This document shows positions 18,724 to 27,615 of a DNA stretch of 64,000 nucleotides, piece after piece. Origin of the DNA: Pseudescherichia sp031987975. GTDB taxonomy: Bacteria > Pseudomonadota > Gammaproteobacteria > Enterobacterales > Enterobacteriaceae. The translations under genes and the position numbers were made by a program. Numbering within the stretch: the first letter of the stretch is position 1; each line of letters begins with the position of its first letter. The stretch spans positions 186,001 through 250,000 of the forward strand of contig NZ_DALZYX010000008.1 of assembly GCF_031987975.1 (NCBI RefSeq). The letters run 5' to 3'. The notes under the pieces were generated by a model. That model worked only from the letters and a program-made list of their open reading frames with translations, was not told the DNA's origin and ran no database searches.

Positions 18724-19971
18724 ATGCCTGATGCCCAACAAGCTTTAACTCCTGTACAAGCTAGCAGCGTTAGTACGGTGCTGCGCTCGCCGTCGCTGCT
18801 GATGCGCGAAACCCTTGCCGGGGTCATGACTGCCCTGGCGCTAATCCCGGAAGTGATCTCCTTCTCGGTGATCGCTGGCGTCGATCCAACCGTAAGCCTA
18901 ATCGCCTCCGTAGTGCTCTGTCTGGGGATGTCTTTCCTGGGCGGGCGTCCGGCGATGGTCACGGCTGCGGCTGGCTCCGTGGCGCTGGTGATCGGCCCGA
19001 TGGTGCATCAGCACGGCGTGGAGTACATCCTGCCTGCCGTCCTGCTGGCAGGCGTGATCCAAATCATCTTTGGCCTGACGGGGATGGCGCGCCTGATGCG
19101 CTTTATTCCGCACACGGTCATGACCGGCTTCGTTAACGCTTTAGGGATCCTGATCTTCTTCGCTCAGGTACCCCACTTCTGGACCCGCGATCCGCTGATC
19201 CTCGGGCTATTTGTCCTGACGATCCTGATAGTGCTCTGGCTGCCGAAAGTGCTGAAGAGCATCCCCTCCCCGCTGGTAGCCATCGTGGTGCTGACCCTCT
19301 TTACCGTCTTCTCCGGGCAGATCCTGCCGGTAGTGGGCGATGAAGGCCCGATGCAGGGCGGCCTGCCCGGCCTGACCCAGTGGCTGGTACCGTTCAACCT
19401 GACCACACTGAGCATCATCTGGCCCTGCGCACTGAGCATCGCCTTTGTCGGTCTGATGGAGTCGCTGCTGACGGCCAAGCTGGTGGACGACCTCACCGAA
19501 ACCCCGTCCAACAAGGGCCGCGAAAGCGCAGGTCTCGGCATCGCTAACATTCTGGCGGGTTTCTACGGCGGGATAGCGGGCTGCGCGATGATCGGCCAGA
19601 CCATCGTCAACGTAGAGATGGGTAAAGGGCGCAGCCGCGTCTCGACCGTCGCGGCGGGCCTGGTGCTGCTGCTGCTGGTGACTGCGCTGAGCAACGTGAT
19701 GGCGAAGATCCCGATGGCGGTGCTGGCCGGGATCATGGTGATTGTGGCGGTGAAGACCTTTAACTGGCACAGCATTCAGCCTGCGCAGCTAAAACGCGCC
19801 CCGATAACCGAGACGCTGGTGATGCTGGTCACGGTGATGGCCACCGTCACCACCGGGAACCTGGCGATTGGTGTAGTCGCTGGGGTGGCGCTGATGTTTG
19901 TGCTGCCCCCGTTCTTTAGCCGTAAAAAACGCGCTAAAGCAGAAACAGCGTCGCCAGACCCAGAAAAATAA
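18724..19971 (+). CDS. SulP-family inorganic anion transporter lacking a STAS domain
   Basis: A 415-residue multi-pass membrane protein of the SLC26/SulP family. The SulP transmembrane region is recognisable (ETLAGVMTALALIPEVISFS near the start, and GGRPAMVTAAAGSVAL); members carry sulfate, bicarbonate or dicarboxylates. The protein stops soon after the last membrane helix with a short charged tail, so the cytoplasmic STAS domain found in many SulP proteins is missing, and the substrate cannot be assigned. Its last 38 bases overlap the 3' end of mgtE on the other strand. E. coli has no gene here. Confidence 0.9.
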   Translation: MPDAQQALTPVQASSVSTVLRSPSLLMRETLAGVMTALALIPEVISFSVIAGVDPTVSLIASVVLCLGMSFLGGRPAMVTAAAGSVALVIGPMVHQHGVEYILPAVLLAGVIQIIFGLTGMARLMRFIPHTVMTGFVNALGILIFFAQVPHFWTRDPLILGLFVLTILIVLWLPKVLKSIPSPLVAIVVLTLFTVFSGQILPVVGDEGPMQGGLPGLTQWLVPFNLTTLSIIWPCALSIAFVGLMESLLTAKLVDDLTETPSNKGRESAGLGIANILAGFYGGIAGCAMIGQTIVNVEMGKGRSRVSTVAAGLVLLLLVTALSNVMAKIPMAVLAGIMVIVAVKTFNWHSIQPAQLKRAPITETLVMLVTVMATVTTGNLAIGVVAGVALMFVLPPFFSRKKRAKAETASPDPEK

Positions 19972-21370
19972 AGAAGCCGCCGGTATCCGTCAGGGCGGTG
20001 ATCATCACGCTGGAGCCGACCGCCGGGTCGCGCCCCAGCCGCACCATGATCATGGGGATCAGTACCCCCATGGTCGCGGCCAGCAGCAGGTTTAGCACCA
20101 TCGCCAGGGTCATCACCCCGCCGAGGGCCATATCGTCATAGAGCCACCAGGTTACGCCGCCCATAATCCCGCCCCATACCAGGCCATTGATCAGCGCCAC
20201 GCCCAGCTCGCGGAAGATAAGAAAGCGGTAGTTCCCCGGCTGGATGTTTTGCAGCGCCAGCGCGCGCACGATCATGGTGATGGTCTGGTTGCCGGTGTTG
20301 CCGCCGATCCCGGCGACGATGGGCATCAGCGAGGCCAGGGCCACCAGCTGGGAGATGGTATGCTCGAAGCCATCGATCACCCGCGAGGCGATAAAGGCGG
20401 TGCAGAGATTGATCGCCAGCCACGCCCAGCGGTTCTTGACCGCTTTGCCTACCGGGGCAAAGACATCCTCCTCCGGGCTGAGGCCGCCCATCAGGCGCAT
20501 GTCGTTATCGCTCTCCTCATAGACCACGTTAACGATCTCATCGATGGTCACCCGCCCCAGCAGCTTGCCGTCGGGGTTAACCACTGGCGCACTCACCAGG
20601 TTGTCACGCTCAAAGGTACGGGCGGTCTTCTCGGCATCGTCATGGGGCGAGAAGGTGACGGGATCGGCCTTCATCACCTCGCTGACCAACGCCTGGGTAT
20701 CACTGAGCAGGATCGTTTGTAGCGGCAACTCCCCCAGCAGCTGCTCATCGCGATCGGTGACAAACAGCTTGTCGGTGTTCTGCGGCATAGTGCCGAGGCG
20801 ATGCAGATAGCGCTGCACCGTCTCAAGAGTGACCTCCGGGCGGACGGTGATCACCTCAAACTCCATCAGCGCACCCACGCTGTTCTGCTCGTAGCTCATC
20901 ACCTGATGTACGCGGGCGCGATCGTCCGGCGGCAGCGAGGCCACCAGCCGCCCGGTCAGATTACGTGGCAGGCGCTTAACCAGATAGATCTGCTCGTCGA
21001 TATCCAGCCCGCGTAGCGCCTCCAGCAGCGCTTTGTCGCTCATCTCCTCGATCAGGTCCTCGCGCACGCTGTCAGTCGCTTCTACAAGCACCTCGCCGCG
21101 CTTCAGATCCTCCACCAGACGCCACAGCGCCCGCCGCTCCTCGGTGGGCAGTGCCTCCAGCGCATCCGCCAGGTCCGGGGCAGGAAGATGGGCAACCAGC
21201 ACGCCCACCTCGGCAATATCATCGTTTAGCGCGCTGCCGTCGAACTGCTCAACCAGAGTCAGCTTGCCGAGAATTTGGGAGGTAATGGCGCTGTTGGTAT
21301 TCAGCAGCCAGATGAGGCGCGCCCGCTCCTCGTCGCGTAGGCGGGCGCTATTTTTCGGGGTGGCGGACAT
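19934..21370 (-). CDS. mgtE: MgtE-type magnesium transporter
   Basis: A 478-residue protein with the MgtE layout: an N-terminal helical Mg2+-sensing domain (about 1-145), two CBS domains (about 145-270), a connecting helix, then five membrane helices. The last helix keeps the selectivity-filter Asp (ALTDTGGF, Asp462, equivalent to Asp432 of the Thermus protein). It acts as a Mg2+-gated channel for Mg2+ uptake. It lies 23 bases after yojI on the same strand, so a yojI-mgtE transcript is possible; no M-box riboswitch fits in that gap. E. coli K-12 has no mgtE. Confidence 0.95.
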   Translation of the reverse strand: MSATPKNSARLRDEERARLIWLLNTNSAITSQILGKLTLVEQFDGSALNDDIAEVGVLVAHLPAPDLADALEALPTEERRALWRLVEDLKRGEVLVEATDSVREDLIEEMSDKALLEALRGLDIDEQIYLVKRLPRNLTGRLVASLPPDDRARVHQVMSYEQNSVGALMEFEVITVRPEVTLETVQRYLHRLGTMPQNTDKLFVTDRDEQLLGELPLQTILLSDTQALVSEVMKADPVTFSPHDDAEKTARTFERDNLVSAPVVNPDGKLLGRVTIDEIVNVVYEESDNDMRLMGGLSPEEDVFAPVGKAVKNRWAWLAINLCTAFIASRVIDGFEHTISQLVALASLMPIVAGIGGNTGNQTITMIVRALALQNIQPGNYRFLIFRELGVALINGLVWGGIMGGVTWWLYDDMALGGVMTLAMVLNLLLAATMGVLIPMIMVRLGRDPAVGSSVMITALTDTGGFFIFLGLATLFLL

Positions 21371-21393
21371 TAACGACTCCTTATCCTTTATCC

Positions 21394-23037
21394 TTATGCG
21401 GTGCGTGAAACGGCGTCGCGTGAAGCAAGCGCCCGCTCTTCTCCTGTCAGCTCTGTGAGCACGCCGCTGCGCATCTCCAGCAGGCGATCGGCATGTATAA
21501 AGTAGTGGTCGTCGTGACTAATAGCAAAAATGGTTTTCCCTTCGGCCTGCATCAGGGGCAGGATCGTCTGGTAAAATTCGCGGCGGAAGTGCGGATCCTG
21601 ATCGGCGGCCCACTCATCCAGCAGGATGATATCGCGCTCCTCCGCCAGCGCCAGCAGCAGCGCCACGCGCTTCTTCTGCCCTTTCGACAGCTTGAGGTTG
21701 AGGATCTTGCCGTTATCCAGCTCCAGCTTGTGCGCCATCTTCAGCTGCGCCAGCCATCTGTCAACGATAGCCGGATCCGCCTGCTTGCCTTCCGGGCCAA
21801 TCAGCTGGTCAAACAGCCAGACGTCGGTAAATACCGCCGAGAAGAGCTTGCGGTAGTCCTCTTCACGCCCGGCGGCCAGCGGCTGGCCGTCAATCAGAAT
21901 GGTGCCCGACACCGGCTGATAGAGTCCGGTCAGCAGCATCGCGAGGGTCGATTTGCCGCTGCCGTTGCCGCCGATAAGAAATACCAGCTCGCCGCGCTTC
22001 AGGGTCAGGTTAATCGGCCCAACGGAGAAGGCACCCTCCTGATAGGTGAAGGTGACATCACGCAGCTCAAGGGTCTGCCAGCCGGTAAAGGCGGTCGGAC
22101 GCGGGAAATCGGGCTGGTAGGGGGCGAGGGAGAACTGCTTCAGTTTGTTGAACGCTACCTGGGCGCTAAGTAGGGTGGGCAGCGCCCCTACCGCCGAGAG
22201 CAGCGGCGTACGCAGGAACAGCACCGTCAGGGAGAAGGTCGCCGCGACGTTGGTATCCGCCCAGCCGAGACCATTGGCCATCCAGAACACCAGGCCAATT
22301 GCCCCCAGCATCATGATGTTTGACCAGTTAACGGCGCTGAGGTGGAAGGTGTCCGCGCGAATAATATGGTGGCGATACTCACGGGCATCCGGCAGGTAAG
22401 CGTTGTTAAAGATCGCCTCCGCACGCTCGCGGTTGAGGGTCAGCTCTTTGCGTCCCTCCAGCACCGTCTGGTAGTCGTGGTGCAGCTTGTCCTCGGTTTC
22501 GCGCAGGGTTGCTAAATGCTTGTAGACCCGCGACACCAGCACAAAACCACCCCAGATGGTGAGCGCCATCCACAGGGCGGTGACCAGCAGCATTTTACCA
22601 GAGAGCCAGCCCAGATAGGCTGCCGATCCGGCGGTAAGAATGATCCCCTGCACCAGCTCCGGCAGGCGCACAAAGGCGATGGTGATGTTACGCACGTCGC
22701 TGGTCAGCGCGGCCAGCAGCGCGGCGTTGCCCAGCTGTTCAACCCGCTCTACCTGAGTGTCGAGGATACGCTTAATAAACTCCCCGCGCAGGCGGTAGAC
22801 GAAGTGATGGCCGAGGGCGGTCAGCGCCAGCTGCGAGCCAAGGGTCACCGCCATCAGCAGCAGCAGCAGGCCGAGGAACTCCGGCAGCACCGTCAGGGAG
22901 ATATCCACATTCTCGATCAGCCGCGCGTTGATAAAGGCGATCAGCCCGATGCCCAGCGCTGCGCTGAGCAGGGTTAGCAGGATGACGGCAATAAAAGGCC
23001 AGCGGTACTGCCGCCAGACAAGAAGAAGAAGTTCCAT
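21394..23037 (-). CDS. yojI: YojI, ABC exporter (microcin J25 efflux)
   Basis: A 547-residue half-transporter: six membrane helices (about 1-300) fused to an ATPase domain (Walker A GGNGSGKST, signature LSKGQKKR, Walker B IILLDEWAADQD). It belongs to the cyclic-peptide exporter group. E. coli YojI, of the same length, exports microcin J25 with TolC. The N-terminus MELLLLVWRQYRWPF matches E. coli. The neighbourhood (alkB-ada upstream) is as in E. coli. Confidence 0.95.
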   Translation of the reverse strand: MELLLLVWRQYRWPFIAVILLTLLSAALGIGLIAFINARLIENVDISLTVLPEFLGLLLLLMAVTLGSQLALTALGHHFVYRLRGEFIKRILDTQVERVEQLGNAALLAALTSDVRNITIAFVRLPELVQGIILTAGSAAYLGWLSGKMLLVTALWMALTIWGGFVLVSRVYKHLATLRETEDKLHHDYQTVLEGRKELTLNRERAEAIFNNAYLPDAREYRHHIIRADTFHLSAVNWSNIMMLGAIGLVFWMANGLGWADTNVAATFSLTVLFLRTPLLSAVGALPTLLSAQVAFNKLKQFSLAPYQPDFPRPTAFTGWQTLELRDVTFTYQEGAFSVGPINLTLKRGELVFLIGGNGSGKSTLAMLLTGLYQPVSGTILIDGQPLAAGREEDYRKLFSAVFTDVWLFDQLIGPEGKQADPAIVDRWLAQLKMAHKLELDNGKILNLKLSKGQKKRVALLLALAEERDIILLDEWAADQDPHFRREFYQTILPLMQAEGKTIFAISHDDHYFIHADRLLEMRSGVLTELTGEERALASRDAVSRTA

Positions 23038-23117
23038 GAGAGCGATCCGGCAAGAAAAATCAGCCCGCAGTGTAAACTGCTATCGCACTGAATCAAGAAT
23101 AATTCTGATTTATATTC

Positions 23118-23762
23118 TTAATTACCTGCCCGGCGAAAGGTTAAGTTGTAGCGGCATTCACCAGTGGCCGGATGCTGGCCTGGCTTAAGCGGCTGTATGC
23201 CGTGATAGAAGAGCCGGGACGGGCCGCCCCACACCACTACGTCGCCATGCTCCAGCAGCAGGCGCTTAAGCGGATCGCTGCGTTTGCTCCCACCAAACTG
23301 GAAGATAGCGGGCAGGCCCAGCGAGACCGAGACGATGGGCGCAGCCAGATCCGGCTCGTCTTTATCCTGATGCAGAGAGAGCTTTGCGCCCGGTAGATAG
23401 CGGTTGATCAGACAGGCGTCCGGCTGAAAATCGCTGTACCCTGCCGCCGCCGAGGCCTGCTGGCAGAGCGTAGCAAAGGCCTGAGGCATGGCGGGCCAGG
23501 GCTGGCCGGTGAGCGGATCGTCAGGGGCATAGCGATAGCCACGCGCATCGGTTGTCCAGCCGAGACCGCCACAGTTGGTCATCGCCACCGACATGGTATA
23601 GCCGCCGGGAGTAACCATCTGGCGAAACGGCGACGCGCTGGCGACCGCGCCGATCGCCTCCAGCAGCGCATCGGCATCGGCAAGGGCAAAGCGGCGCAGA
23701 ATGGTCGCTCCTGGGGCCAGCGGCTCCTGCCAGGGTTCGGCATCAGCAAACAGATCGAGCAT
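23118..23762 (-). CDS. alkB: AlkB, Fe(II)/2-oxoglutarate DNA dealkylase
   Basis: A 214-residue dioxygenase that repairs 1-methyladenine and 3-methylcytosine in DNA and RNA by oxidative demethylation. The iron ligands His131, Asp133 and His187 (LHQDKDEPD; RLFYHGI) and the 2-oxoglutarate-binding Arg204 and Arg210 (ECRYNLTFR) are all at the E. coli positions. Its first base overlaps the last base of ada, so the two are translationally coupled and share the Ada-controlled promoter. Confidence 0.97.
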   Translation of the reverse strand: MLDLFADAEPWQEPLAPGATILRRFALADADALLEAIGAVASASPFRQMVTPGGYTMSVAMTNCGGLGWTTDARGYRYAPDDPLTGQPWPAMPQAFATLCQQASAAAGYSDFQPDACLINRYLPGAKLSLHQDKDEPDLAAPIVSVSLGLPAIFQFGGSKRSDPLKRLLLEHGDVVVWGGPSRLFYHGIQPLKPGQHPATGECRYNLTFRRAGN

Positions 23763-24826
23763 CAGGTCTCCTCTTTTAATGCTTCACGCGCTAGCAGCTG
23801 GGCCTTGCGTGCCGCTCCCCAGCGGTAGCCAGAGAGCAAGCCATCGCCGCGTACCACGCGATGGCAGGGAATAATGATAGCCAGACGATTGGCCGCACAG
23901 GCGCTGGCGACGGCGCGGATTGCCTGCGGCTTGCCGATGGCGGTGGCGATGGCCCGGTAGCTGGCCGTTTCCCCCGCCGGGATCGCCTGCAATGCTTTCC
24001 AAACCTGCATCTGAAAGGCGGTGCCGCGAATATCCAGCGGCAGAGCCAGCGTACGACCGGGATGTTCAATGGTCGCCACAACCTCGGCAACCCGGGCGCT
24101 AAATTCGGCGTCGTCCTGCATAAGCTGCGCGTGAGGGAACAGCGTATTCAGCTCGGCGGTGAGCAGCGATTCGCAGTCCGCCAGCAGGATCGCACAGATG
24201 CCGCGATCGCTTTCGGCGACCAGGCAGCGCCCCAGCTCAGAGTGCGTCAGAGCATAGCGGATCGCTGTTCCCTCCCCGCCCTGCCGATACTGCCGGGCGG
24301 TCATTCCCAGCACCTCGTCAGCCTTACGGTAGTAGCTGCCCGTGTCCGGAAAACCGGCGGCCAGCACCGCGTCGGTAACCGTTGTGCTGTTCTGCAATGC
24401 GCTGCGCAGGCGTTTCGCCCGGGCGGCCTGCTGCCAGGCCTTTGGCGTCATGCCGGTGACGGCTTTAAACTGGCGATGAAGATGGTATGGGCTGAGTCCT
24501 ACCCTGTGCGCCAGCGCCGGCAAAGCGATCGGGGTCTCCTGCTCCAGCAGACGGCAGGCGGCGGCAATTTTTTGCGCCAGGCTGCTCTCGTCGGCGGGCT
24601 TGTGAGGCTGGCAGCGCTTGCAGGGGCGAAAACCTGCCTGCTGCGCCGCCTCGGCGTCGTTAAAGAAGCGCACGTTTTCGCGCAGAGCGTGGCGCGCCCG
24701 GCAGGAGGGACGGCAAAAGATACCGGTAGTAATGACAGCAAAGACGAAACGATCGTCCGCGTCGGGGCGGCGTTCCAGCACCGCCTGCCAGCGGTGTTCA
24801 TCGTCGAGTAACGTTGTTACAGTCAT
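23762..24826 (-). CDS. ada: Ada, methylation-sensing activator and O6-methylguanine-DNA methyltransferase
   Basis: A 354-residue bifunctional protein of the adaptive response. The N-terminal domain has the zinc/acceptor cysteines Cys38, Cys42, Cys69 and Cys72, where Cys38 takes a methyl group from phosphotriesters and turns the protein into an activator. An AraC-type helix-turn-helix follows (about 85-180), then the methyltransferase domain with Cys321 in IIPCHRVV. All positions agree with E. coli. It is the first gene of ada-alkB, with an Ada-box candidate upstream. Confidence 0.97.
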   Translation of the reverse strand: MTVTTLLDDEHRWQAVLERRPDADDRFVFAVITTGIFCRPSCRARHALRENVRFFNDAEAAQQAGFRPCKRCQPHKPADESSLAQKIAAACRLLEQETPIALPALAHRVGLSPYHLHRQFKAVTGMTPKAWQQAARAKRLRSALQNSTTVTDAVLAAGFPDTGSYYRKADEVLGMTARQYRQGGEGTAIRYALTHSELGRCLVAESDRGICAILLADCESLLTAELNTLFPHAQLMQDDAEFSARVAEVVATIEHPGRTLALPLDIRGTAFQMQVWKALQAIPAGETASYRAIATAIGKPQAIRAVASACAANRLAIIIPCHRVVRGDGLLSGYRWGAARKAQLLAREALKEET

Positions 24827-24883
24827 AGTCAGGCTCCTCTATTCAGCTTAGCTTGACTATGCCCTGGGCGGGTTCCGCCTTCA

Positions 24884-24901
24884 CCTGAAATCTTGCGCTC
24901 T
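24884..24901 (-). promoter_or_regulatory. Ada-box candidate upstream of ada-alkB
   Basis: On the minus strand this reads AGAGCGCAAGATTTCAGG. It keeps the GCGCAAGATT core of the E. coli ada promoter element. It lies about 60 bases before the ada start, between ada and the apbE stop, where methylated Ada is expected to bind. Confidence 0.75.
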
Positions 24902-24905
24902 AATT

Positions 24906-25952
24906 CTATTTACTCTGTAAAAAGGCGGCAAACTGCGGCGACATCCACGGCGTAAAGGTATCTCCCTCTTTGGTGATCATATAGATCGCCAGCCCTTCAC
25001 GCATCGCTACCTCGCGGGCCTTCTGCGGCCCCAAGACCATCAGGCCGGTATCCCAGGTATCGGCCTCCAGCGCCGTCGGGGCGATCACCGTGACAGACAC
25101 CAGGTTATGTTCGATAGGATGCCCGGTTTGCGGATCGATCACGTGCGACAGGCGTTTGCCGTCCAGCTCGTAGTAGTTGCGGTAGCTGCCGGAGGTGCTG
25201 ATGCCGTGTCCGTTAATATCCACCACCGCCTGCACTGCGTTCTCGCGATCGGTCGGCTTCTGGATCGCCACTCGCCAGGGTTTGCCTTCGCCGTTCATAC
25301 CCCGGCTTACCAGCGCCCCGCCTACCGAGACCAGATAGCGAGGGATCCCCTCCTGCTCCATCAGCCGCGCCAGATGATCGGCCGCGTAGCCTTCGCCTAC
25401 CGTGGAGAGATCGACATAGAGATCGGGGATATCCTTCTGGATAAACTGCTGCCCCGCCAGATAAGAGACCGACAGATGCTGCAAACCCACGCGCGTTTTT
25501 GCCGCGTCAATTTGCGACGGCGTTGGGGTGGTTTCCGGCTGCTTATCCGGACCGAAGCCCCACAGGTTAACCAGCGGGCCGATGGTAATATCCATCGCGC
25601 TGTCGGTTTTGACGCCAACACGCAGGGCGAGAGTGACAATATCCGCCAGCGCGGGATCAACGGGCCACGGCGTGGTGCTGGTAGAGGCGTTAAAGCGGCT
25701 CAGGGCCGAATCGCTCTTCCATGTAGAGAGCAGCATATCGTCAGCGTCGAGCTGGGCGGTGATCTTCTCCCGCAGCGCATCGGCCTGGGGTTTATCAATA
25801 TCCACGACGCTGACACGCCAGGAGGTGCCCATCGTTTTGCCGTCGAGAACGGTCACGGCTGCGCCAGTCTGCGGTGTTGGCGGCGTCGGATCGCAGCCGG
25901 TCATAATCAGGGTCAGCGCCAGCAGCGCGGCGCGAAAAAGAGTCGTATCCAT
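24906..25952 (-). CDS. apbE: ApbE, FAD:protein FMN transferase lipoprotein
   Basis: A 348-residue periplasmic lipoprotein that attaches FMN covalently to threonines of Rnf/Nqr-type respiratory subunits. The signal ends in lipobox MTGC. Family blocks are clear: GKTMGTSWRV, DLSTVGEGYAADHLARL, and SGSYRNYYELDGKRLSHVIDP. The start MDTTLFRAALL was chosen because AAGGGA lies at correct spacing; two earlier in-frame starts lie in or before that site. It runs in the same direction as ompC and is separated from it by the ompC terminator. Confidence 0.94.
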   Translation of the reverse strand: MDTTLFRAALLALTLIMTGCDPTPPTPQTGAAVTVLDGKTMGTSWRVSVVDIDKPQADALREKITAQLDADDMLLSTWKSDSALSRFNASTSTTPWPVDPALADIVTLALRVGVKTDSAMDITIGPLVNLWGFGPDKQPETTPTPSQIDAAKTRVGLQHLSVSYLAGQQFIQKDIPDLYVDLSTVGEGYAADHLARLMEQEGIPRYLVSVGGALVSRGMNGEGKPWRVAIQKPTDRENAVQAVVDINGHGISTSGSYRNYYELDGKRLSHVIDPQTGHPIEHNLVSVTVIAPTALEADTWDTGLMVLGPQKAREVAMREGLAIYMITKEGDTFTPWMSPQFAAFLQSK

Positions 25953-26025
25953 AGCAATCATTCCCTTACGCAATGGGCGCAAGAGTACACGAAAAGTGGG
26001 CCTGTTCAGAAAAAAGTCGATAAAA

Positions 26026-26046
26026 AAGGGGCCAGCGCGGCCCCTT
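26026..26046 (-). terminator. Terminator after ompC
   Basis: An 8-bp stem (AAGGGGCC / GGCCCCTT, loop AGCGC); on the minus strand it is followed by a run of T. It lies 20 bases after the ompC stop. Confidence 0.9.
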
Positions 26047-26065
26047 CATGCAGACAGATAACGTT

Positions 26066-27196
26066 TTAGAACTGGTAAACCAGGCCCAGCGCTACGATAT
26101 CATCGGTGCTGATACCGGTCTGACGGGTGAAGTCGTTGTCATCCAGCAGGTTGATTTTGTAGTCAACGTAGGTAGACATGTTTTTGTTGAAGTAGTAAGT
26201 CGCACCAACGTCGATGTACTCCAGCAGATCCTGGTCGCCGTAGTTAGCGCTGCCCGGAATGCCGTTGCCGTTGATGTCTTTGCCTTCAGACTTCAGGTAG
26301 GCGATGGATGGACGCAGGCCGAAGTCGAACTGGTACTGAGCAACCACTTCAAAGTTCTGCGCTTTTTCAGCAAAGCCGTATGCCGGCTGGTCATCGCCGC
26401 GAGAGCCGAAACGGGTTGCGTTATAGGTCTGGGAGTACTGTGCCGCCAGGTAGAGGTTGTTGGCGTCGTATTTCAGGCCGCCAGTGTAAACGGTTGCACG
26501 ATCGCCGCTGCCGTAGACGCCATCTGCGTTCTGGTCAGCAGTACGTTTAGAGGAAGTAATAGCACCACCGACGCTGAAGCCTTCGCCGATGTCATAAGTC
26601 AGGGAGCCGCCGTAGCCGTCGCCGTTCTGACGCAGGAGGCTGCGGCCGCCAACGTCTTCGCCACGGGTGCTGCCGTTTTTACCCTGGTACTGCAGAGCAA
26701 AGTTCAGGCCGTCAACCAGACCGAAGAAGTCGGTGCTGCGGTAGGTCGCCACGCCGTTAGCACGGGACTGCAGGAAGTTGTCGGAACCGTAGGTGTCGCC
26801 GCCGAACTCAGGCAGAACGTCGGTCCAGGCGGTCACATCATAGGTTACGCCGTAGTTACGACCGTAGTCGAAAGAGCCAGCGTCGCCGAATTTCACGCCG
26901 GCAAACGCCAGACGAGTCCAGGACTGGTTTTCGCTTTCAGGGGTGTTGCCCTGGATCTGGTATTCCCACTGGCCGTAGCCGGTTACCTGATCGTTAACCT
27001 GGGTTTCGCCTTTGAAGCCAAGACGCATGTAGGTCTGGTCGCCATCGCTACCGTCGTCATCAGAGAAATAGTGCAGGCCATCAACTTTACCGTAGAGGTC
27101 TAATTTGTTGCCGTCTTTGTTGTAAATTTCAGCCGCGTTCGCTGCGCCCGCTACCAGCAGAGCCGGTACCAGGAGGGACAGTACTTTAACTTTCAT
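26066..27196 (-). CDS. ompC: OmpC outer-membrane porin
   Basis: A 376-residue general porin. It has a 21-residue signal peptide ending ANA, mature start AEIYNKDG, 16 predicted beta strands and the C-terminal Phe (LGLVYQF) needed for BAM-dependent assembly. PGxxP-like and PEFGG eyelet-loop residues are present (DVLPEFGGDTYG in loop 3). The genomic place next to micF and rcsD identifies it as OmpC rather than OmpF. The start was set at MKVKVLSLL, preceded by GAGGG. Expression should depend on OmpR boxes upstream. Confidence 0.96.
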   Translation of the reverse strand: MKVKVLSLLVPALLVAGAANAAEIYNKDGNKLDLYGKVDGLHYFSDDDGSDGDQTYMRLGFKGETQVNDQVTGYGQWEYQIQGNTPESENQSWTRLAFAGVKFGDAGSFDYGRNYGVTYDVTAWTDVLPEFGGDTYGSDNFLQSRANGVATYRSTDFFGLVDGLNFALQYQGKNGSTRGEDVGGRSLLRQNGDGYGGSLTYDIGEGFSVGGAITSSKRTADQNADGVYGSGDRATVYTGGLKYDANNLYLAAQYSQTYNATRFGSRGDDQPAYGFAEKAQNFEVVAQYQFDFGLRPSIAYLKSEGKDINGNGIPGSANYGDQDLLEYIDVGATYYFNKNMSTYVDYKINLLDDNDFTRQTGISTDDIVALGLVYQF

Positions 27197-27520
27197 GTTA
27201 TTAACCCTCATTTATATGCTTTTATTATTGCCACTGCTTACTGATTGAGCGTCAAATCAGTCGGCCAAGCCATTCTCCTAAAAAATACAGAATAATCCAA
27301 CAAGAAAATGCTACTAAAACTTTTAATATGTTTCAGAAAGACTGATAGATGTTTCATTTTGTAAATTTTGGGGAACTTTTTTCAGCATCAATGGATAAAA
27401 AATAACGCACCAATAATCAAAAAATAATAATTTTCATTATAAATCATAATCTTGAGTGTTTTTGAAAGCATAGCACTGAAAGACAAAACAAATGGCATGC
27501 GGGCGACTAAAATAACCCTC
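27197..27520. promoter_or_regulatory. ompC / micF divergent control region with OmpR-type repeats
   Basis: On the minus strand two TGAAACAT motifs (27328-27335 and 27349-27356) are spaced 21 bases apart, two helical turns, as in E. coli OmpR sites upstream of ompC. A TATTCT -10 for ompC lies at 27289-27294, leaving a roughly 90-base ompC leader. On the plus strand TAAAAT (27508-27513) is placed correctly as the micF -10. The region is AT-rich. OmpR control is inferred from the close match to E. coli. Confidence 0.8.
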
Positions 27521-27615
27521 GCTATCATCATTAACTTTTATTTATTACCGTCATTCGACTCTGAATGTCCGTTTACCCCAATTCTCGCCGGATGCTCTGC
27601 ATTCGGCTTTTTTTT
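27521..27615 (+). ncRNA. micF: MicF antisense regulatory RNA
   Basis: The sequence begins GCTATCATCATTAAC and ends in a hairpin followed by eight T, matching E. coli micF along nearly its whole length and in its position divergent from ompC. MicF, with Hfq, pairs through its 5' region with the ompF leader (and lrp, lpxR in relatives) to block translation. Compared with the E. coli sequence as I recall it, the 5' seed region has one extra T (ACTTTTATTTATTACC). The 3' terminator stem is GCCGGATGC / GCATTCGGC. Confidence 0.9.

Noticed and set aside
21371..21393. M-box (Mg2+) riboswitch ahead of mgtE
   Set aside because: Only 23 bases separate yojI from mgtE, too few for an M-box leader.
26048..27103. 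A 351-codon open frame antisense to ompC
   Set aside because: It follows the codon structure of highly expressed ompC and has no supporting signals; ompC is certain.
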